NCBI GenBank assembly: GCA_016198805.1
Contig: JACQHU010000136.1
Span: 1 to 30,128, forward strand
Length of the DNA: 30,128 bases
Source: Armatimonadota bacterium
Lineage (GTDB): Bacteria > Sysuimicrobiota > Sysuimicrobiia > Sysuimicrobiales > Humicultoraceae
Reading direction: 5' to 3'
Part shown: piece by piece, positions 8,526-14,946 of the stretch
How positions within the stretch are numbered: position 1 is the stretch's first letter
How the letters are laid out: every line of letters begins with the position of its first letter
Made by a program: the position numbers and the translations under genes
The notes under the pieces: model-generated
What the model saw: the letters and a program-made list of their open reading frames with translations, nothing else
Database searches by the model: none
What the model was told of the DNA's origin: nothing

Positions 8526-10354
8526 CGTGGCCGCACCGCCAGCCGGACAGGATAAAAGGACCCGGCGATGGGCATGGTCAGGATCACCACGTCGCGCGCG
8601 CTCCCGGCGGCGACCGCGAAGGACGTCACCGCACGCTCCTCGTTCGGCTGCAGCAGCCCCGCGTCCACGGCCGCGCCGTTGATCAGAAAGAGCCCGCGGG
8701 CCGGCCCACCGGCAGCATTCGCCACAAGCATCGTGGTCACCTCGCGGTCGGTGGGATTCACGAGGCGCAGCCGAAGCCGGTAGAGCACGCCGTAGTCGCC
8801 CACCAGCGGTTCTCCGGTCCGCACGTCGCGCAACCCGGACATCACGCCGAGGTCGGCCACGGGGGCGGGCTGATGTGCGAGCAACTCCCGTGCCACTTCC
8901 ACCACGGACCCCGGAAACGTCCCGCGCGGGTGGGGAAACGCCCACGGCCCCAGGTCGACCGTCACGGTGCCATCCAGCAGCCAGGGGACCCGGACATGCA
9001 CCGTCAGGTCCACCGGTCCACCTTCGACCACCTGGAACTGCATCAGGCCCGACACGAGCGCCCGCGGCGCCAGGGTGTAGGCCTCGAACGCCGTCGCGCT
9101 GCGCGGCGGCACCTCCACCATGTAGCCCTGGCCCGCGGTCAGCGCCGTCAGAAACCGGGAGGTGGCCTGATGGCCGATCTGCAGCGGATCGGGCGAGGGA
9201 CCGGCCAGGCCGGCCAGGTAGTGCACGCGGGCACGGGCCCCGCCGGGATTGTTGAGCGTGATCTTCAGGACGCGGGGCTGAGACGCGTCCCCATTCATAT
9301 GATGGAAGAGGAACCGCGCCGGCCGACCCGCAGTGAGGGTCTCCTGGAACAGGCGGCCATTCGCCGTGATGGTCTCGGGTCGGTTGCTGACAAGCAGCAC
9401 GTCGGGGTCACCCAGCCGCAGCGGGGTGTTCGTCACGGTCACGATGACGGTCCCGTCCACGGGGGCGCCGTACGGGCTCCTGACGCTGACCGCCACAGGA
9501 ATCGGCACCGACGCCCCGGGTGCGACCGGACCGGGCACCGCGACAGGGCCGATCACCACCGTGGCCCCTGGGCGACGCTGGACGACCTGGAAGAGCCGCC
9601 GCTCGACGGCCTCGCGCACCAGCGCCGGAGGCGCCTGCGTCCCCGTGACGATGACCTCGGTGATCCATGGCACGGTGCCTGCTGGCGGCCGTACCGAGAC
9701 CGCCACGTCGGCGCGGTACGGCCCGAACCGCAGGGGCACGATCGTGCTGCCCAGGCGCCGGCCGGTGACGCGCACCTCGTCGCGGCGCAGCGTCACCTCC
9801 ACCACCTCCGGATCAAACGATCCGATGATCACACGGCCCGGGATCGCCGTGCTGACCCTGGCCACGCCCACACCGGCGGGCGCCAGGACCAGACTCGAAG
9901 GCGAGACGGCGATCGGCGGAATCGCCAGGGCATCCTCCAGGGCACGCGCCCAGCGCCGGGCCAGCGTCGGCGGGTCGGTTCCATCACGCGAGGCGTCGAG
10001 GCGCTCGGCCGAGAGCACGACCGTGCCGTCGACGACGAGATCAGCCGCGCGGCGCCTCGCCGTCACGGCAACGACCACCGGGGGGAGCAGCGGCCGCGCC
10101 AGCCGGCGGGCAGCGGTCTCCAGCCGCTGGCGTGCGGTGGCCCCGGAGAGGCGCGCCACCGGGCGTCCTCGCACGCGGAGTTCCGCGCGGGCGGGACGCC
10201 CGGCCAGCCGGACCACGACCACTTCCCCCCGCAGCCCCGGAGTCGTGGTCGTCTGTGGTGGGGCGCCTGTCGCAGGACTGCCCGGCGCGATGAGCCCCCC
10301 CAGCGAAAGGACTGCCGCAAGCCAGGCGGCGACCGCCGGGCGAGGTCCCCTCAT
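8522..10354 (-). CDS. secreted 610-aa protein of unknown function, coupled to lpxD and lpxC
   Basis: I do not recognise this protein as a whole. A Sec signal peptide covers about residues 1-31. Residues 43-145 form an alpha/beta region with RPVARLSGATARQRLETAARRL and later LDASRDGTDPPTLARRWARAL. Residues 146-223 are beta-rich (DPEVVEVTLRRDEVRVTGRRLGST) and faintly recall the N-terminal domain of pilus/secretin proteins. The remaining 390 residues are mostly beta strands with Ig-like character and no catalytic motif or membrane helix; the ending is SFYPVRLAVRPR. Its ATG overlaps the lpxD TGA, and its TGA overlaps the lpxC ATG, each by 4 bp. Coupling on both sides to lipid A enzymes suggests a conserved envelope role, perhaps a periplasmic or surface structural protein. 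No function is assigned. Confidence 0.9.
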   Translation of the reverse strand: MRGPRPAVAAWLAAVLSLGGLIAPGSPATGAPPQTTTTPGLRGEVVVVRLAGRPARAELRVRGRPVARLSGATARQRLETAARRLARPLLPPVVVAVTARRRAADLVVDGTVVLSAERLDASRDGTDPPTLARRWARALEDALAIPPIAVSPSSLVLAPAGVGVARVSTAIPGRVIIGSFDPEVVEVTLRRDEVRVTGRRLGSTIVPLRFGPYRADVAVSVRPPAGTVPWITEVIVTGTQAPPALVREAVERRLFQVVQRRPGATVVIGPVAVPGPVAPGASVPIPVAVSVRSPYGAPVDGTVIVTVTNTPLRLGDPDVLLVSNRPETITANGRLFQETLTAGRPARFLFHHMNGDASQPRVLKITLNNPGGARARVHYLAGLAGPSPDPLQIGHQATSRFLTALTAGQGYMVEVPPRSATAFEAYTLAPRALVSGLMQFQVVEGGPVDLTVHVRVPWLLDGTVTVDLGPWAFPHPRGTFPGSVVEVARELLAHQPAPVADLGVMSGLRDVRTGEPLVGDYGVLYRLRLRLVNPTDREVTTMLVANAAGGPARGLFLINGAAVDAGLLQPNEERAVTSFAVAAGSARDVVILTMPIAGSFYPVRLAVRPR

Positions 10355-11391
10355 GACGAGCGCCGCGGGCGGCCGACGCGCCGCCGCGGCCTGCTCCTCT
10401 GGGCCTCCAGCGCCTCCACCCGGGTGAACAGCTCCGGGAGCCGGCGCAGGGCCGCCTCCAGGCGCAGGGCCTCACGGTGGTCGTGCGCGGGATAGCCCGA
10501 GACCGTCGCCCCGGCCGGAACATCCTTCGTCACGCCGGCCAACCCCAGAACCCGCGCGCCCGCCCCCACCGTGCGGTGATCGCCCACGGCCGCCCGGCCC
10601 GCCAGGATCGCGCCTGGGCCGATGGTCGCGCTCCCGGCGATCCCGACCTGCGCGACGATGATGACTCCTTCGCCGATCACCACGTTGTGGGCGATCTGGA
10701 TCAGGTTGTCGATCTTGGTGCCGCGCCCGATCCGGGTCTCGCCCAACGTGGCGCGGTCGATGGACACGTTGGACCCGACCTCGACGTCATCCTCGATCAC
10801 GACGCGCCCGAGGTGCGGGATCTTCAGGTGGATCCCCTGGTCTGTCGCATACCCGAATCCGTCGCTGCCGATGACCGTGCCGCTGTGGATGATGACCCGG
10901 TCGCCGACGACGCAGTCCGGGTAGATGGTGACGCCTGGATGCAGCAGGCAGTCCGCGCCGATCCGCACCCGCGCCCCGAGGGCGGTCCCGGCCAGCACCA
11001 CCGTGCGCGCGCCGACGGATGCACCGGCGTCGATCACCACCAGGGGGCCGATCGTCGCCTCTGGCCCGATCTGCGCGTCGGGGGCGATCACCGCCGTGGG
11101 ATGGATGCCTTCGCCTGCGCGCGGAGGAGGGGCGAAAGCCCCCAGCACCCTGGCGAAGGCCGCGCGCACGTTCTGTGCGCGCAACGCCGGCTTGCGCACC
11201 GGCGGCGCGGTGCTGGGGACCAACAGCGCGCCCGCGGCCGACGCTTCAGCCTCAGCCAGCCGCGCGGCGTCGGCCACCAGCACCAATGCGTCAGGGTGGG
11301 CATGCGCCGGGTCGGTCACGGCGCGAATCTCGATCTCACCCGATCCTGTCAGCTCGGCCTGGGCCAGGCGTGCCAGTTCCGCGAGTTTCAT
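10351..11391 (-). CDS. lpxD: UDP-3-O-(3-hydroxyacyl)glucosamine N-acyltransferase LpxD
   Basis: 346 residues from the ATG at 11389-11391; a GTG three codons upstream (11398-11400) is an alternative. N-terminal uridine-binding domain (MKLAELARLAQAEL, then a short alpha/beta part to about 90) and a left-handed beta-helix with hexapeptide repeats (about 95-300). It contains HSGTVIGSDGFGYA and the catalytic His in IDNLIQIAHNV. The C-terminal helix is followed by a basic tail (RRRVGRPRRSS) that is not typical of the family. The enzyme adds the second acyl chain to UDP-acylglucosamine after LpxC. It precedes lpxC here, with the unknown 610-aa gene between them; its stop codon overlaps that gene's ATG. 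Confidence 0.96.
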   Translation of the reverse strand: MKLAELARLAQAELTGSGEIEIRAVTDPAHAHPDALVLVADAARLAEAEASAAGALLVPSTAPPVRKPALRAQNVRAAFARVLGAFAPPPRAGEGIHPTAVIAPDAQIGPEATIGPLVVIDAGASVGARTVVLAGTALGARVRIGADCLLHPGVTIYPDCVVGDRVIIHSGTVIGSDGFGYATDQGIHLKIPHLGRVVIEDDVEVGSNVSIDRATLGETRIGRGTKIDNLIQIAHNVVIGEGVIIVAQVGIAGSATIGPGAILAGRAAVGDHRTVGAGARVLGLAGVTKDVPAGATVSGYPAHDHREALRLEAALRRLPELFTRVEALEAQRSRPRRRVGRPRRSS

Positions 11392-11413
11392 CGCCGCCAC
11401 CGCGGGACGGAGG

Positions 11414-11839
11414 CTATTTCAGCCGGTCGATCACATCCTGCGTGATGTCGATCGTGGTGCCGGGCCTGCTGTAGACTACGGGCCCCTTCACGATCACCCC
11501 GCGCAGGCGTTTCTCGCGCACGACCTGCTGGATGGCATCCCGCACCTCCCGGTTCAGCGTCTCCTCGAGTTGGGCCCGCAGGACCTGCAACTCCCGGAAG
11601 TGCTGGGCGCGGCGGGCTTCGAGGTCTTCACGGGAGAGCTGGCCGGCCAGCAACTGCAGGTCGGTGGCCATAAGCCGCTCCCGGTCGTCGATCTCTTTCT
11701 GGTAGCGCAGGGCTTTGGCGCTCTCGGTCAAAATCCGCTGGCTGTCCACCAGCCCGACCCGTCCGACGGTGCACCCCGCCGTCAAGATGGCGATCAGCGC
11801 CAGCGCCGCGACGGCACCGACGGTACGCCGAGTTCTCAT
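11414..11839 (-). CDS. OmpH/Skp-family lipoprotein (third of three)
   Basis: 141 residues. The signal peptide ends in a clear lipobox, ALIAILTAGC, so the mature protein should be lipidated at that Cys. Then VGLVDSQRILTES opens an OmpH domain, a charged coiled coil fills the middle, and the end GVIVKGPVVYSRPGTTIDITQDVIDRLK is the conserved OmpH C-terminal strand-helix. I chose the ATG at 11837-11839 because GGATGGAG lies just upstream; an ATG six codons earlier (11857) lacks a binding site. Skp-like proteins hold unfolded outer-membrane proteins in the periplasm; a lipid-anchored version would work at a membrane surface. It is 22 bp upstream of lpxD. Confidence 0.88.
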   Translation of the reverse strand: MRTRRTVGAVAALALIAILTAGCTVGRVGLVDSQRILTESAKALRYQKEIDDRERLMATDLQLLAGQLSREDLEARRAQHFRELQVLRAQLEETLNREVRDAIQQVVREKRLRGVIVKGPVVYSRPGTTIDITQDVIDRLK

Positions 11840-11872
11840 CCCCAGACTCCATCCCATGCCCGTGCGCTTCGG

Positions 11873-13045
11873 CTACTGGCGCCGGAGCCTGGCGATCACA
11901 TCCTGCGTCAGGTCGGCGGTCTTGACGCTGGCCACCACCCGGGTCAGGACCACGTCGACCCTGCGCTCCTGCGCCACTGACGCGATCTCGATCTTGATCT
12001 CGGCCACCATGCTGTCTTCGAGCCGGAACCGCTGCTCCATCACGGCCTGGAGTTCGGCCTGCAGGCGGGCGCCCTCGGCCTTCAGCTGGCGCGCGTACCG
12101 CTCCTGCGCCGCGCGCACCTGCTCTTCGGTCCCGCCGACCACGAGTTTCCGGCGTTCCTCGATGGCCTCGTTCAGCAACCGCTCTCGTTCCTTGGCCGCT
12201 GATTCGAGCTCGGCGCGCAACTCGGCCTCTTTCTCCCGGACCAGTCTGTTGCCTTCCTCTTCCAGCGACGCGATCAGGGCCTTGAACTGCGCCTCCGCCT
12301 CGGCCGTCCTGGCCTTCTGAAACTCCTGGAGTTGCTGCTCCAGCGCCTGGGCCCTGGCCCGGATCTTGCCGTCGCGCTCCTTGATGAGCCGGTCGGCTTC
12401 GTCCGTCAGCCGCTTGGCCTCTTCCTCGGTGTTGATGCCCACCACGTCCGCCTTCAGCCGCAGGTTGAGCAGCGGGATCCGGTACTCGGCCATGGTGGCC
12501 ACTTCGAACTTCTCCAGTTCCCGCTGGAGTTCGTCTCGCTTGGCTTCCACCATCCGCTGCAGGTCGGTGTTGACCTGCTTGTGACGGTCGGCCAGATGCG
12601 CTTCCTGCTCGGCTTTCACGTCGTTCGCGTACGCCTCCAGGCGCCGCTTCGCCTGGTCCTCGAGCGCCGTGAGTTCCTCCCGGTAGGTCGCGGACAGACG
12701 ATCCGCTTCCTCCTCGAGTTCGCGGCGGACATCCACGGTCGGGAGCGGCGGCGGCGCCGGCGGGTTGGCCAGACGGAGCTGGAGGGCGTCGATCTTCTTC
12801 AGCAGGGCTTCGAGATCCGGCCACCGCCGGTGAGCCCGGAGGACCGCCAGCATATCGATAATGCCCACGGCGCTGCCGGCGGGCTGCGCCACCGACGCCG
12901 GAGCGCCGGTCTCCGCGGGCGCCGGTGCCGGTGGCGCCGTGCGGTCCTCCGGTCGCCGCACGCCCGATGGGCCGCCCATCGCCAGCAACACGCCGGCGGA
13001 GACGCCCAAGACGGCCAGCAGGACCGCGGCGCCCAGACGCGACAT
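11873..13045 (-). CDS. large OmpH/Skp-like coiled-coil protein (second of three)
   Basis: 390 residues, more than twice the length of Skp. An N-terminal signal or signal-anchor (about 1-24) is followed by a Pro/Ala-rich linker, an OmpH-like opening (VGIIDMLAVLRAHRRWPDLEALLKKI, about 60-85) and a very long charged coiled coil (about 105-345). The coil is broken near residue 190 by AEYRIPLLNLRLKADVVGIN, which looks like a folded insert. The end, VDVVLTRVVASVKTADLTQDVIARLRRQ, shares the D-L-T-x-x-V-I ending with its two neighbours. It probably acts as a periplasmic holdase with an extended reach. The ATG is 2 bp after the stop of the first OmpH gene. Confidence 0.85.
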   Translation of the reverse strand: MSRLGAAVLLAVLGVSAGVLLAMGGPSGVRRPEDRTAPPAPAPAETGAPASVAQPAGSAVGIIDMLAVLRAHRRWPDLEALLKKIDALQLRLANPPAPPPLPTVDVRRELEEEADRLSATYREELTALEDQAKRRLEAYANDVKAEQEAHLADRHKQVNTDLQRMVEAKRDELQRELEKFEVATMAEYRIPLLNLRLKADVVGINTEEEAKRLTDEADRLIKERDGKIRARAQALEQQLQEFQKARTAEAEAQFKALIASLEEEGNRLVREKEAELRAELESAAKERERLLNEAIEERRKLVVGGTEEQVRAAQERYARQLKAEGARLQAELQAVMEQRFRLEDSMVAEIKIEIASVAQERRVDVVLTRVVASVKTADLTQDVIARLRRQ

Positions 13046-13047
13046 GC

Positions 13048-13497
13048 CTACTTGCCCTTGATCTGCTTGATCACGGCCTCGGTCAAATCGGTGCCGCCGT
13101 AGAGCACGACCGCCCGATCGAGGACCACCGTGACGCCGGCCACCTTCGCAACCACTTCCACCGCGCCACGCAGTTCCTTGTCGAGGCCTCCGAGCAGCTC
13201 GTTGCGCTTCTCCAGGATCTGCTGCTGCAGCTGGCGATCCAGTTCCTGACGCTGGAAGGCCGTCATGGTCTTGCTGCGTTCTTGAAATTCGCGCTGCTTG
13301 GCCTGGAAGAACTCCTGCAGCGCCCGCTCGGAGCTGGCTTTCCGTGGATGGTTATCCAGCGCACGCTGCATGTCGACGAAGCCGACGGAGAAGGATTGGG
13401 CCAGGGCAGGCGCCTGTCGCACCAGCAGGCCGGCGGCCACCACCACGACCACGACGAGCCCCGCCACGATGGCTACCTTCCGGCCATCAACACGCAT
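13048..13497 (-). CDS. OmpH/Skp-family periplasmic chaperone (first of three)
   Basis: 149 residues, close to Skp length. A hydrophobic N-terminal segment (VAIVAGLVVVVVVAAGLLV) ends near PALAQ and may be a cleavable signal. The OmpH domain starts with VGFVDMQRALDNHP, continues through a Lys/Glu/Gln-rich coiled coil (about 58-105), and ends with VTVVLDRAVVLYGGTDLTEAVIKQIK. Skp-type proteins form trimers that cage unfolded beta-barrel proteins on their way to BamA, whose gene is two genes upstream. A strong ribosome binding site (AGGAGG, 7 bp before the ATG) is present, and the 102-bp gap before it may hold a weak promoter. Confidence 0.9.
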   Translation of the reverse strand: MRVDGRKVAIVAGLVVVVVVAAGLLVRQAPALAQSFSVGFVDMQRALDNHPRKASSERALQEFFQAKQREFQERSKTMTAFQRQELDRQLQQQILEKRNELLGGLDKELRGAVEVVAKVAGVTVVLDRAVVLYGGTDLTEAVIKQIKGK

Positions 13498-13599
13498 TGG
13501 TCACCCTCCTTTTCACACCACGGCCATGGCGAGTCATGTCTCAGACACAGGCCCATTGTACCCTACCCTGTCAATGCGGCCCGGCCTCGTCGGCCGCGG
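13498..13599 (-). promoter_or_regulatory. 102-bp gap with a possible weak promoter and a small hairpin
   Basis: On the minus strand, TACAAT (13560-13555) could be a -10 element about 50 bp upstream of the ompH start. A perfect TTGACA (13574-13569) lies only 8 bp before it, far too close to be its -35, so a standard promoter is not supported. Just after the upstream stop codon there is a 5-bp hairpin CGGCC/GGCCG (13596-13582, 5-nt loop) with no T-run, so it is at best a weak terminator or RNA-stability element. Confidence 0.25.
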
Positions 13600-14946
13600 T
13601 TACAGGTTGCTGACCAGCCGGAGGAAGATCGGGCCATTGGAGGCCGCAACGGCCTCCAGCGACAGGAACTCGTTCAGGCGGAAAGTCAGGGTCGTCTCGA
13701 TATATTCGGTGCGCATGAAGTACGCGCCCCGGACCTGCATGTCCGGCGACAGACGGTAGGTGATGAAGGTCTCCTGGTCTCCCCCGTCCAGGCGCGCTTT
13801 CAGACCGACAGTCACGTCGCTGCCCAGTTCCACGCGGACTCCCGTCGCCCACCGGAAGGCGAGATTCGAGGGGATGAGCGTCAACTCCACAAACGGCTCA
13901 ATGGATCCCCACGCGCGGCCGAGCTGCACGCGCACGTCCGGGACCGGGGCGACCGTCCCCACGTTCAGCCGGGCTTCCAGACGGCCGCGGTACACGGTCG
14001 AGTCGGCCAACACGGTCACGTAGGTGACCTCCGCCACCTGCAGCACCGGCCGCGCGATGACGCTGTACTCCCGCGCCGGGGCGTAGGCCGCCAGCTGCGC
14101 GGCGATCGCTTCTTCCAGCCGCATCCGGTGCGCCGTGGCGAACACCACCGGCAGACCCCGCAGCAGCTCGGCCATGGAGGTGACCTGCGGGCCATGCTGG
14201 TTCAGGAGAGCATAGGGGATCGACGACGAGCGGAAGCGGACGCCGACGTCGCGGATCACGCGGGAGTCGCGGGGCGCGACCGCCACGACGAGCCGCGCCA
14301 CCGGCGCCGTCTCGACCCGGCCGGTCGCGGTGAACCCGGCGGCGGTGTTCTCGATGACCTCCGTGATCCGCCGTTCCAGGATCGGGCCGGCCCACTCCAG
14401 CGCCTCCATCGGGAGGCGCAGGGTCAGCCGGCGGAGTTCGGGCAGCGCAGGGTCGAGCACCGTGCGCACCAGCGGGTGCGCATCGGGATGCACCGCGTCC
14501 AACCTGGTCACCACCGGCACCTCAGGCAGGATGGGCGGACGCGGCTCGACCTGCACGATGACCGCCGTGGTGGCCGCCGTCTGGAAGGTCAGCGCCTGGA
14601 CGCGATAGCCCCGCACGACCCGGTCGACGACCTCACGGAGGACGCCGGCCAGCGCGGTCTCCTGTCGGGCCACGACCTCACTGTCCCTGCCGATCAGCAG
14701 CCGCTCGGCCGCCGTCCCGATCGACTCCACCAGTCGTCGGACCACCAGCGGGTGCGGATCGCCACCGTCGACGGTGAGCCTGACCTCAACCCGCTGGATG
14801 GGATCCGCGGCACGGGCCATCGGGGCGGCCACGGCCAGCACGGCCACCAGCAGCAGGGCCGCGCGCCAGGACGCCCCGCCTGCGCGGAGCCTCAGGCGGC
14901 GGCTCAGAAGGGTTGGCCGATGGTGATCCAGGTCTGTCGCCCCCAT
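13600..14946 (-). CDS. secreted 448-aa protein of unknown function, probable outer-membrane-associated beta protein
   Basis: Not assigned to a family. The start is the ATG at 14944-14946, inside the end of bamA (43-bp overlap), giving a signal peptide WRAALLLVAVLAVAAPMARA ending near residue 50. The N-terminal half (about 52-215) has alternating strands and helices in two or three similar units (for example VRLTVDGGDPHPLVVRRLVESIG and TVLDPALPELRRLTLRL). The C-terminal 170 residues are a series of amphipathic strands (YRGRLEARLNVG, GSIEPFVELTLIP, LAFRWATGVRVELG, TVGLKARLDG, MQVRGAYFMRTEYIETTLTFRL) that look like a small beta-barrel. The final residue is Leu, not the Phe common in barrel proteins. 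Position between bamA and ompH suggests a part in outer-membrane assembly. Confidence 0.85.
   Translation of the reverse strand: MGATDLDHHRPTLLSRRLRLRAGGASWRAALLLVAVLAVAAPMARAADPIQRVEVRLTVDGGDPHPLVVRRLVESIGTAAERLLIGRDSEVVARQETALAGVLREVVDRVVRGYRVQALTFQTAATTAVIVQVEPRPPILPEVPVVTRLDAVHPDAHPLVRTVLDPALPELRRLTLRLPMEALEWAGPILERRITEVIENTAAGFTATGRVETAPVARLVVAVAPRDSRVIRDVGVRFRSSSIPYALLNQHGPQVTSMAELLRGLPVVFATAHRMRLEEAIAAQLAAYAPAREYSVIARPVLQVAEVTYVTVLADSTVYRGRLEARLNVGTVAPVPDVRVQLGRAWGSIEPFVELTLIPSNLAFRWATGVRVELGSDVTVGLKARLDGGDQETFITYRLSPDMQVRGAYFMRTEYIETTLTFRLNEFLSLEAVAASNGPIFLRLVSNL

Noticed and set aside
13555..13574. TTGACA and TACAAT as one sigma-70 promoter
   Set aside because: The two hexamers are only 8 bp apart, not about 17 bp, so they cannot act together in the normal way.
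13582..13596. Rho-independent terminator after the 448-aa gene
   Set aside because: The hairpin has only 5 bp and no T-run follows it.
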